From the NCBI GenBank assembly GCA_002392545.1, contig DGHF01000117.1, forward strand, positions 1 through 5,849: a stretch of DNA of 5,849 nt, given 5' to 3'. The translations under genes were made by a program, and so were the position numbers. Below are positions 1 to 5,849 of the stretch, piece by piece. The notes below the pieces were generated by a model that ran no database searches, was not told the origin of the DNA, and saw only the letters and a program-made list of their open reading frames with translations. Origin of the DNA: Ruminococcus sp. UBA3855 (lineage in GTDB: Bacteria > Bacillota > Clostridia > Oscillospirales > Ruminococcaceae). The stretch's first letter is position 1. Every line of letters starts with the position of its first letter.

Positions 1-1041
1 CTCAATATCCGGAATGATGAACACTTTTTCGTGAATACGCTCGAATTCCCATTTTTCTATGAGCATGGCGGACTGAATCTGCTCCGTGCTCCTGTTTCCA
101 GCAATCCGGACGGCTCTATCGTCATGACTGCTGATATTGAAGAGGATGTGGTGGCTCGTCTCGCTTACGGCGACCCCCTTACCATCCTTCAAAGCGTTTA
201 CTCCAGCGGAAGCGATATTGAAGAATTTCAGCCGGAAGCTGTACGAATTTATTCCTGCGCTGCAAGACGTACTTTCTGGGGTGTCGACGAAATCAGCAAG
301 GAAACTCTTCCTTTTCAGTCTATCGCCCCGACCTCCGGTTTCTATACGTCCGGCGAATTTCTCCGTACCAATGGCTATATGAATCAGCATAATGTCACAC
401 TGGTTGTTGCGGCTGCCCGTGAGGGAAATATTGACCCTCAAAAGGAAACTGATTTCCACTATGATGACCATGAATTCACTGGAAAGGTTTCTCTGATTAC
501 ACGACTCGCTACATTCATTGAGGCTTCTACTAATGAACTCGAAAAAGCAAATGAACAACTCGCTTTTGTTGCTATTTCCGACGGTCTCACAAAACTCTAT
601 AACCGTGCTGAAATTCAGAAACGTATCAAGGAACGCCTTGCAACTGGTAAACCCCTTTCTTTGATTATGATGGATATTGACAACTTCAAACACGTCAATG
701 ATACCTATGGTCACAAAGAAGGCGATAATGTCATTATCGGGCTTTCTGATTTGCTCCGAAATGGCATTGCTGAACGTAATCCTAAGGCTTCCGCCGGAAG
801 ATGGGGCGGTGAGGAATTTATGCTTCTTCTGCCGTTTGACCTTGAATATGTCAAACTGGCGGCGGCGGATATTGTCAGGGATTTTGCCGGATTGGAATTT
901 CCTATGGCTGGTCATCAGACTGTCAGTGTCGGTGTTACTACTGCCATTGAGGGGGAAAGTCTGGATTCTCTGCTGGTGCGTGTTGACAAAGCCCTGTATG
1001 AGGCGAAACGGACAGGGAAAAATCGCTTTGTCGTCCTGTAA
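1..1041 (+). CDS. FIST-GGDEF diguanylate cyclase, 5' end outside window
   Basis: Predicted cytoplasmic sensor that makes c-di-GMP from two GTP. The frame is open to base 1, so the GTG at 31 is probably internal and the gene starts upstream; 346 residues are visible. Counting from base 1, residues about 1-145 look like a FIST C-terminal domain (IYSCAARR at 83-90, GFYTSGEF at 113-120, then HNVTLVV). The matching FIST N-terminal domain would lie before the window. A polar helical linker follows (about 168-190, ELEKANEQLA), of the kind that joins sensors to cyclases. The GGDEF domain is about 191-346: DGLTKLYNR, metal-binding MMDIDNFK (Asp225), and a GGEEF signature at 269-273 (bases 805-819), so it should be active. 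The RxxD product-inhibition site expected before GGEEF is absent (NPKA there). FIST domains are thought to bind small ligands such as amino acids; the ligand here is unknown. It ends 27 bases before the EAL gene, probably in the same transcript. The GGDEF call is firm; FIST rests on motif recognition. Confidence 0.9.
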   Translation, partial: LNIRNDEHFFVNTLEFPFFYEHGGLNLLRAPVSSNPDGSIVMTADIEEDVVARLAYGDPLTILQSVYSSGSDIEEFQPEAVRIYSCAARRTFWGVDEISKETLPFQSIAPTSGFYTSGEFLRTNGYMNQHNVTLVVAAAREGNIDPQKETDFHYDDHEFTGKVSLITRLATFIEASTNELEKANEQLAFVAISDGLTKLYNRAEIQKRIKERLATGKPLSLIMMDIDNFKHVNDTYGHKEGDNVIIGLSDLLRNGIAERNPKASAGRWGGEEFMLLLPFDLEYVKLAAADIVRDFAGLEFPMAGHQTVSVGVTTAIEGESLDSLLVRVDKALYEAKRTGKNRFVVL

Positions 1042-1053
1042 TCTTAATCAGTT

Positions 1054-1060
1054 GGGAGGG
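1054..1060 (+). promoter_or_regulatory. Ribosome binding site of the PAS-GGDEF-EAL gene
   Basis: The sequence GGGAGGG lies 8 bases before the ATG at 1069. It is a strong Shine-Dalgarno match and fixes this start. It sits in the 27-base gap after the FIST-GGDEF stop, where no promoter is visible, which suggests one transcript with separate strong initiation. Confidence 0.8.
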
Positions 1061-1068
1061 AAATTGTT

Positions 1069-2724
1069 ATGACACCCAAAGAAAAAAACCGGCTCGATGG
1101 TTTGTTTGAAGCGTTTTCTGTCGTGGCTGAGGGAAGATATGTCTATCTTTGTGATATGCAGAGGGATGTTTCACGCTGGTCTGAAAAGGCTGTGGAATAT
1201 TTTGACCTGCCTGATGTTTATATGGAAAATGCCGGAAATATCTGGGCGGAACGGATTCACCCTGATGACCGTGAAAATTATCTGAAAAGTATTCGGGAAA
1301 TCTTTGAGGGGAATTCTGCCAGTCACGATATGCAATACAGAGCCAGAGCAAAAGATAATACTTATGCCGTCTGCACCTGCCGTGGGGTTATCATTCGGGA
1401 TGATGACGGCAAACCGCTGTATTTCGGCGGTGCTATCCAAAATCACGGACTGATGAGCTATATTGATACTGTTACCGGTCTGCGCAGTCTTTATGGATTC
1501 TTTGACGATTTGAAATCTATCTTCTGGAAACACCAAAAATCAACGTTTCTGTTAATGGGTGTGAATAATTTTTCCAATATCAATGATATTTATGGCTATA
1601 CCTACGGAAACAGCGTTCTCCGCTCTCTGGCTAATCTCATTCAGAAATGCTTTGCCAACCGTGGGGCTGTGTACCGCATGGACGGTACAAAATTCGCTGT
1701 CATTTCTCAGGTGCTGGATGCGGATGGAATAATTGAAATTTATAAGAAAATTCATGAAATTGTCCTGCATGATTACTTTGTGGAAGATGAGAGAATTACG
1801 CTTTCCCTCAATGCCGGAATTGTCGTTGCTGATAATTTCGATATTACCACAGAAACTGTTTATTGCTGTCTCAAATATGCTTATTCAGAATCTAAAAATA
1901 AAAAGCTGGGCGAAGCTGTCGTTTTTGAGGATGCGCTTTCCGATGACAGCCGTCTTTATATCGAAAAATTAAACGTTATTCGTAACAGCGTTGCTGAAGA
2001 CTGCAAGGGGTTCTTCCTCTGCTATCAACCCATCATAAACGCTGAAACAGAGGAACTCAAGGGCATGGAGGCTCTTATCCGCTGGAAAAGCGACGACTAT
2101 GGAACTGTTCCGCCGATTCAGTTTATCCCTGTCCTCGAACAAGATACCCTTTTCCCTGAACTTGGGAGATGGATTCTCCGTCAGGCGATGGAGGACGGGA
2201 AATTGTTACTCCAGAAATACCCCGATTTTATCATGAATGTCAACCTCTCTTATGCCCAGCTCGAAAAAAGTACCTTTGTTTCAGAGGTATTGCAGATTCT
2301 GGAGGAAACAGGCTTTCCAGCTAAAAATCTCTGTCTCGAAATTACGGAACGCTGTCGCATTCTTGATATGTCTATTCTGAAAAATATGTTTAAGTCTTTC
2401 CGTGAGCATGGTATCCGGCTTGCGCTGGATGACTTCGGGACTGGCTACTGTTCATTGGGTCTGCTTCGTGAAATTCCGGTCGATACTGTCAAGATTGACC
2501 GTGAATATGTCAAGGACGTTGAAAAAAGCAGGTCTGACCAGAATACTGTACAATTTATCTCTGAACTGGCTGAATCCTTTGAAGCTGAGGTTTGCGTGGA
2601 GGGCGTGGAAACTGCCGAAATGCGTGACTTTTTGAAAAAATATCACGTCAGCAGTTTGCAAGGCTACTATTATTCCAAACCTATCCCCATGGATGAATTT
2701 ATCCAGAAATATATTGCTAATTGA
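1069..2724 (+). CDS. PAS-GGDEF(degenerate)-EAL c-di-GMP phosphodiesterase
   Basis: A 551-residue cytoplasmic protein predicted to hydrolyse c-di-GMP to pGpG. Residues about 20-127 form a PAS domain of the PAS_3 type (IHPDDREN at 63-70, then a GKPLYFGGAIQN end). Residues about 131-288 are a GGDEF fold in which the signature is replaced by MDGTKF (204-209), so cyclase activity is unlikely; such domains often bind GTP and regulate the partner EAL. The EAL domain (about 312-551) keeps the residues known for catalysis: EAL at 334-336, Asn392 (VNLS), Glu424 (EITE), DDFG at 454-457, Lys475 and Asp477 (VKID), Glu511 and Glu514 (EGVE), Gln531. No membrane segment or signal peptide is visible. A strong ribosome binding site supports the ATG. 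It sits between a cyclase gene and nfi, so synthesis and breakdown of c-di-GMP are probably co-expressed under different inputs. The PAS ligand cannot be read from the sequence. Confidence 0.93.
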   Translation: MTPKEKNRLDGLFEAFSVVAEGRYVYLCDMQRDVSRWSEKAVEYFDLPDVYMENAGNIWAERIHPDDRENYLKSIREIFEGNSASHDMQYRARAKDNTYAVCTCRGVIIRDDDGKPLYFGGAIQNHGLMSYIDTVTGLRSLYGFFDDLKSIFWKHQKSTFLLMGVNNFSNINDIYGYTYGNSVLRSLANLIQKCFANRGAVYRMDGTKFAVISQVLDADGIIEIYKKIHEIVLHDYFVEDERITLSLNAGIVVADNFDITTETVYCCLKYAYSESKNKKLGEAVVFEDALSDDSRLYIEKLNVIRNSVAEDCKGFFLCYQPIINAETEELKGMEALIRWKSDDYGTVPPIQFIPVLEQDTLFPELGRWILRQAMEDGKLLLQKYPDFIMNVNLSYAQLEKSTFVSEVLQILEETGFPAKNLCLEITERCRILDMSILKNMFKSFREHGIRLALDDFGTGYCSLGLLREIPVDTVKIDREYVKDVEKSRSDQNTVQFISELAESFEAEVCVEGVETAEMRDFLKKYHVSSLQGYYYSKPIPMDEFIQKYIAN

Positions 2725-2725
2725 T

Positions 2726-3418
2726 ATGAAAGATATTCAAACAATTCAAACGGAATTTCTTGCAATTCAGAATTCCTTACAAAATCGGCTCGACTGCTGT
2801 GACCGCTTCCCTATTTCTTCAGTGAAGACGGTTGCAGGGGTTGACCTCGCTTATTGGAATCGGGACGAAAAAGAATTCGCTGTCTGCTGTATCATCGTGA
2901 TTGACTGCGTTTCTCATGAAATCTTGGAAAAACAGCATTCTTTCGGGGAAATTACTGTTCCTTATATCCCCTCTTTCCTCGCTTTCCGTGAATTGCCGTT
3001 AGTCCTCGAAACTGTTCGAAAATTGACCACTCCGCCGGATGTCTATATGTTCGACGGTAACGGCTACCTCCACCCCCGACATATGGGCATTGCTTCGCAG
3101 GCTTCCTTTTCCCTCAATGTCCCGACTATCGGCGTGGCGAAAACTTACTTTCGGGCGGACGGTGTCACTGAATGTCCCTCCGTTAATGAATCCGCCGGAA
3201 GTACTGCTGATATTATCATTCAGGGCGAAATCTGGGGGAAAGTCCTTCGTACTCACGATAATATCAAACCTGTTTTCGTGTCCGTCGGGAATTATATTTC
3301 CCTCGATTCTGCTACTTCTTTTACAATGTCGCTCGTTGGCAAGGAAAGCAGAATTCCCATTCCTACCAGAATTGCTGACCTTGAAACACATATTCTAAGA
3401 AGAGAATATCAGGGGTGA
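2726..3418 (+). CDS. nfi: Endonuclease V (deoxyinosine 3' endonuclease)
   Basis: A 230-residue enzyme that cuts one strand at the second phosphodiester bond 3' of hypoxanthine and other deaminated bases, starting their repair; homologues also cut inosine in RNA. The family motifs are all present: GVDLAY with metal-binding Asp40, the PYIP wedge with Tyr80, FRELP with Glu89, FDGNGYLHPRHMG with Asp110 and His116, IGVAK with Lys139, and IPTRIAD near the end. Length is close to E. coli Nfi (223). I chose the ATG at 2726, one base after the EAL stop, because its N-terminus has the family length. An in-frame ATG at 2693 would add 11 residues and overlap the EAL gene by 32 bases. Neither has a good ribosome binding site, so translation is probably coupled to the EAL gene. 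It is the last gene before the hairpin at 3422-3445. The family assignment is very secure. Confidence 0.95.
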   Translation: MKDIQTIQTEFLAIQNSLQNRLDCCDRFPISSVKTVAGVDLAYWNRDEKEFAVCCIIVIDCVSHEILEKQHSFGEITVPYIPSFLAFRELPLVLETVRKLTTPPDVYMFDGNGYLHPRHMGIASQASFSLNVPTIGVAKTYFRADGVTECPSVNESAGSTADIIIQGEIWGKVLRTHDNIKPVFVSVGNYISLDSATSFTMSLVGKESRIPIPTRIADLETHILRREYQG

Positions 3419-3421
3419 AAG

Positions 3422-3447
3422 AAAGAAGCCTTTTCAGGCTTCTTTTT
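3422..3447. terminator. Shared intrinsic terminator between convergent nfi and hydE
   Basis: A perfect 9-bp inverted repeat, AAAGAAGCC (3422-3430) and GGCTTCTTT (3437-3445), flanks a 6-base loop TTTTCA. Reading plus, the stem runs into five T in a row (3443-3447) four bases after the nfi stop, a good intrinsic terminator. Reading minus, the arm ends TTTCTTTC, a weaker but plausible tail. The hydE stop codon (3434-3436) lies inside the loop and its last three codons form one arm, so a bidirectional terminator serves both genes. Confidence 0.8.
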
Positions 3448-4477
3448 GTTTCTGGATTCTTAATGCATCGCCACGGGCTGAAACAACCTCAAAACCAATA
3501 CTTTTCACTCTCGCCTGTATACAATTGATACACTGCGCTGATTCGTCTCCGGTACAGATTTTGTCATCGTATAACATGTACTTTTTCCGCACTGAAACTG
3601 GCGACAGGTTCGGCATGACAACATTTGCACCCATTTTCAGCCCCATTTCCCGACCTAACGGATGAATCGTGCCTAATGCTGTTGTCGCCGGCAATAATAC
3701 TTCCGGAAACATTAAACGCAATATGCCTAATAATCTCAATGTCAGTTCTAAACTTCCTCGGCTTTCATCTCTGAATGGCGTGTCTTTATGAGGTAAAAAA
3801 GGTCCTATGCCTATCATGTCCGGCTGTAACTCCTGCATGAAACGGATGTCCTCTATAATGTGCTCCGTGGTCTGGTGCGGACTCCCTACCATGATTCCTG
3901 CGCCTACCTGATAGCCGATTGATTTCAGGTCAAATAAACATTGCTTCCGGTGCTCGCCACTCATACAATCAGGATGTAATTTGTGATAGTGTTCGGGGTT
4001 GGCGGTTTCGTGCCGTAATAAGTACCGCTCCGCTCCTGCTTCAAAATATGCCTGATAGCTCTCGTGTGACTTCTCCCCGATTGACAATGTGACTGCACAA
4101 TCCGGATATTTTTCACGGATTGACGACACTATCTGACAGACTTTTTCATCTGTGAAATAGGGGTCTTCTCCGCCCTGCAATACAAATGTCCGGTAGCCTA
4201 ATTCATAGCCCTCTTTGCAACATTCTAAAATATCTTCCTGTGTCAGACGGTATCGGCTTGCTGTGCGGTTGCTGTGCCGAATTCCACAATAATAGCAGTC
4301 GTTTTTGCAATAGTTCGTGAATTCAATCAGCCCACGCAGATAAACTGTGTGTCCGTATTTTTCAAGCCGTACTGCATTCGCATTCTCCCTTAATTCATCA
4401 TCATATTGATTGGATTCAAGCAGTATTTTCAACTGTTCATCAGAAAGGTTCTGACTTCTTCTCAAAGTTTCAATCAT
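3434..4477 (-). CDS. hydE: [FeFe]-hydrogenase maturase HydE, radical SAM enzyme
   Basis: A 347-residue cytoplasmic radical-SAM protein. With HydF and HydG it builds the diiron part of the H-cluster; HydE acts on the iron-CO-cyanide-cysteine product of HydG. The radical-SAM motif CxxxCxxC is Cys57, Cys61, Cys64 within RGLIEFTNYCKNDCYYCGIR, wording typical of HydE and its close relatives. A glycine-rich SAM region follows (VLQGGED, 99-105). Near the end, Cys308, Cys316 and Cys319 make the CX7CX2C site that holds a second FeS cluster in HydE such as the Thermotoga enzyme; this helps separate it from BioB and PylB. Length is normal. The ATG is supported by AAAGGA seven bases upstream. It is the last gene of the minus-strand unit after fprA and the deacetylase. 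No hydF, hydG or hydrogenase structural gene is in the window, so those must lie elsewhere. Confidence 0.95.
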   Translation of the reverse strand: MIETLRRSQNLSDEQLKILLESNQYDDELRENANAVRLEKYGHTVYLRGLIEFTNYCKNDCYYCGIRHSNRTASRYRLTQEDILECCKEGYELGYRTFVLQGGEDPYFTDEKVCQIVSSIREKYPDCAVTLSIGEKSHESYQAYFEAGAERYLLRHETANPEHYHKLHPDCMSGEHRKQCLFDLKSIGYQVGAGIMVGSPHQTTEHIIEDIRFMQELQPDMIGIGPFLPHKDTPFRDESRGSLELTLRLLGILRLMFPEVLLPATTALGTIHPLGREMGLKMGANVVMPNLSPVSVRKKYMLYDDKICTGDESAQCINCIQARVKSIGFEVVSARGDALRIQKQKEA

Positions 4478-4484
4478 GGTTTCA

Positions 4485-4490
4485 TCCTTT
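4485..4490 (-). promoter_or_regulatory. Ribosome binding site of hydE
   Basis: On the minus strand AAAGGA lies 7 bases before the hydE ATG (4477-4475). It is a good Shine-Dalgarno match, unlike the weak context of the deacetylase gene, so hydE can be initiated independently of its upstream neighbour. Confidence 0.75.
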
Positions 4491-4502
4491 CAGTTTAATA
4501 GA

Positions 4503-4537
4503 TTTGCAGTCCGCCGGAACGGACTGCAAAATTTTTT
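4503..4537 (+). terminator. Perfect 11-bp hairpin with T-tract on the plus strand
   Basis: TTTGCAGTCCG (4503-4513) pairs with CGGACTGCAAA (4520-4530) around the loop CCGGAA. On the plus strand it is followed by AT6 (4531-4537), the form of a strong intrinsic terminator. No plus-strand gene ends here, because both neighbours are on the minus strand. Reading in operon direction, the tail is only ATCTATT, so strong termination of the deacetylase-hydE transcript is not expected. It may stop antisense transcription, act as a partial attenuator, or be an mRNA processing or stability element. The hairpin is certain; its role is not. Confidence 0.6.
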
Positions 4538-4543
4538 CAGCAT

Positions 4544-5221
4544 TTATAATAATATTTCGGCATTCGTTCCATAGAAAATTTCGTTCTTCCCTGCCAACAT
4601 CTCGAAAAGCCTTTCTAATCTGTCCCAGTTCTGGTTGCCGTCCGGCTCGTAGCTGTGCCCCCAAACGTAGAAAATCTGCGGTTTTTTCGGGTTCAATGAA
4701 AGAAATTTCTCCGCCAGTTCAAACAACATTGCATCATCATGGTGACAGGTCGGGCGAAAACGCATTAAATCCCTCTGGATGTCAAATGAATGGCTCGGTT
4801 CTGTCGTGCGCCCGTATTTCAAGCGGATTTCTTTCGCTTGATTTATTACTGCATTATTGTAACATCCGTAGGCATACGCCATCCCTACCGGCTCAACTCC
4901 GAAAATTCGGGTCAGTTCTGCCTTGTTGCCTGCTAACTCCTGAGACAGCTCCTCCGGTGAAAGTTCCGTCGGGTTCAGGTGACAGCTCCCATGCACTGCG
5001 ATTTCATGCCCCTTGTATAATTCTGCACATTGTTCCAAATTCAACCGCTGTACGTCTACGCCCTTGTATTTCCAGATTTCGTTTCCGTTTAATCCGGAAT
5101 TTAAGTTGAATGTGCATTTCAAGCCGTATGTGTTCAGCATTTCCAGTAAACGGATGTCCTGCCTGTTTCCGTCATCATAGCTGAATGTTACCGCTTTTCT
5201 GAATTCCCTTGTCCATTTCAT
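4544..5221 (-). CDS. Polysaccharide deacetylase (NodB-like) family protein
   Basis: A 225-residue protein of the carbohydrate esterase 4 / NodB fold, whose members remove acetyl groups from N-acetylated sugars such as peptidoglycan or chitin with a divalent metal. Counting from the ATG at 5221: FSYDDG at 13-18 (Asp16, Asp17) is motif 1; the metal-binding HxxxH is His77 and His81 (AVHGSCHLNP); AYAYGCYN at 115-122 resembles motif 3; and WGHSYE with His189 supplies the late histidine. No signal peptide or membrane anchor is visible, so the protein appears cytoplasmic, unlike secreted wall deacetylases. It ends right after the FYGTNAEILL strand, at the short end for the family. A GTG at 5224 would add one residue. 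The fprA stop overlaps the start (TGATG) and no good ribosome binding site is seen, so translation is probably coupled to fprA. The substrate cannot be inferred. Confidence 0.85.
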   Translation of the reverse strand: MKWTREFRKAVTFSYDDGNRQDIRLLEMLNTYGLKCTFNLNSGLNGNEIWKYKGVDVQRLNLEQCAELYKGHEIAVHGSCHLNPTELSPEELSQELAGNKAELTRIFGVEPVGMAYAYGCYNNAVINQAKEIRLKYGRTTEPSHSFDIQRDLMRFRPTCHHDDAMLFELAEKFLSLNPKKPQIFYVWGHSYEPDGNQNWDRLERLFEMLAGKNEIFYGTNAEILL

Positions 5222-5849
5222 CACGCTGATAATTCATCTGCCAGCTTTGCAAGCTGTTCCCTGTTCGCTTGGTTCATGGCTGATTTGATGGTTACAGTCG
5301 TTTCTGTAAATGTGATGTTCTTCGACTTCTCAAACATCGCTTTCATGAATTTTCCGGCGGTTACTGCCCATGTTCCATTTTCAATGATGCCAATTGTCCG
5401 GTTCTGATAACTCCGCTCTGTCAACGCTTCAATGTATTGCTTCATTGTCGGGAACATATCGCCGTTGTAGGTCGTCGTCGCAAGCACTAACTTCCCATAA
5501 CGGAAACCGTCTTCTACTGCTTCTGCCATGTCTTCCCTTGCAAGGTCACATACTACCACTTTCGGACAGCCCTTTTCTTTCAATAATTCTGCAAGAAGTT
5601 CAACTGCTTTCTTTGTATTGCCATATACTGAGGTGTATGCTATCATAACCCCTTCGGATTCTACCCCATAGGATGACCATGTATTATATAAATTCAGGTA
5701 GTATTCCAGATTTTCCGTCAAAATATTTCCGTGCAGGGCACAAATTATCTGAATGTCCAGTGATGAAACTTTCTTCAATAATGCCTGTACCTGTGCGCCG
5801 TATTTCCCCACGATTCCGAAATAATATCTTCTCGCTTCACATGCCCAAT
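5221..5849 (-). CDS. fprA: A-type flavodiiron protein FprA, C-terminal half (5' end outside window)
   Basis: Flavodiiron proteins reduce O2 to water and/or NO to N2O in the cytoplasm of anaerobes, with electrons from rubredoxin or F420-type donors. The frame stays open to the window edge, reading WACEARRYYFGIV before the GTG at 5811, so that GTG is internal. About 208 residues are present and roughly 190, most of the metallo-beta-lactamase-like diiron domain, lie outside. Counting from the edge, residues about 1-58 finish that domain; His39 in ALHG fits the last iron ligand. The flavodoxin domain is about 65-208, with the FMN phosphate loop TSVYGNT at 72-78, the LATTTYN strand, and ENGTW in the second FMN loop. 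The stop overlaps the start of the deacetylase gene, so the two are co-transcribed. Its place upstream of hydE fits protection of O2-sensitive hydrogenase metabolism, which is inference. Confidence 0.93.
   Translation of the reverse strand, partial: WACEARRYYFGIVGKYGAQVQALLKKVSSLDIQIICALHGNILTENLEYYLNLYNTWSSYGVESEGVMIAYTSVYGNTKKAVELLAELLKEKGCPKVVVCDLAREDMAEAVEDGFRYGKLVLATTTYNGDMFPTMKQYIEALTERSYQNRTIGIIENGTWAVTAGKFMKAMFEKSKNITFTETTVTIKSAMNQANREQLAKLADELSA

Noticed and set aside
31..33. GTG at 31 as start of the FIST-GGDEF gene
   Set aside because: The frame is open back to base 1, there is no ribosome binding site, and a FIST domain needs more sequence upstream; the gene is cut by the window edge.
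789..3199. Recurring TCCGCCGGAA-like words (about 790, 3190 and 4511)
   Set aside because: The first two encode Ser-Ala-Gly within conserved genes and the third is part of the hairpin; spacing and flanks differ, so this is not a repeat family.
2999..3391. Minus-strand 130-codon frame and plus-strand 119-codon frame within nfi
   Set aside because: Both are shadows of the well-supported endonuclease V frame with no ribosome binding site or family motif.
4545..4550. TATAAT on the plus strand as a promoter -10 box
   Set aside because: No -35 partner at proper distance is visible and it points into an antisense region; AT-rich stop-codon context explains it.
4482..4664. Small minus-strand reading frame of 60 codons between hydE and the deacetylase
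   Set aside because: It lies mostly inside the deacetylase gene in another frame, runs through the hairpin, and has no recognisable protein features.
4504..5109. Plus-strand reading frame of 201 codons
   Set aside because: It is antisense to the deacetylase gene, rich in Ser, Arg, Pro and Cys as shadow frames usually are, and has no family resemblance.
5809..5811. GTG at 5811 (minus strand) as start of a short flavodoxin-like gene
   Set aside because: The frame continues to the edge with EARRYYFGIV, typical of full-length FprA just upstream of the flavodoxin domain, so this is an internal valine.

Overview
The window reads as chromosomal DNA of a strictly anaerobic, hydrogen-metabolising, low-to-moderate GC member of the Clostridia (Lachnospiraceae or Oscillospiraceae/Ruminococcus-like gut organisms are my best guess). 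The reasons are a HydE maturase of [FeFe]-hydrogenase, an A-type flavodiiron protein (FprA), strong Shine-Dalgarno sites where they exist, and multi-domain c-di-GMP proteins typical of that group. The exact genus is inference only. The DNA is densely coding, no gap exceeds about 70 bases, and I see no mobile element, CRISPR array, tRNA or rRNA.

Left half, plus strand (1-3418): a compact three-gene unit. It opens with the 3' part of a FIST-GGDEF diguanylate cyclase, whose 5' end lies before the window. Next, 27 bases later, is a PAS-GGDEF-EAL protein with a degenerate cyclase domain and an apparently intact phosphodiesterase domain. Last, one base after its stop codon, is endonuclease V (nfi), a repair enzyme for deaminated purines. 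A c-di-GMP maker and a c-di-GMP breaker with different sensory domains are thus co-transcribed with a DNA/RNA repair nuclease. A hairpin at 3422-3445 ends the unit.

Right half, minus strand (3434-5849): a convergent unit, read from right to left. It starts with the 3' half of an FprA flavodiiron protein, cut by the window edge. The next gene is a small polysaccharide-deacetylase (NodB-like) protein whose start codon overlaps the fprA stop. After a 66-base gap holding a perfect 11-bp hairpin comes hydE, the radical-SAM maturase of the [FeFe]-hydrogenase active site. FprA removes O2 or NO and HydE helps build an O2-sensitive hydrogenase, so these two fit an anaerobic redox theme. The deacetylase does not obviously belong. 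The two units meet tail to tail and share the 3422-3445 hairpin, whose loop contains the hydE stop codon.

No wholly new system is evident. The points most worth a second look are the FIST-GGDEF/PAS-EAL/nfi gene unit, the fprA-deacetylase-hydE unit, and the hairpin in front of hydE, whose T-tract faces against the operon.
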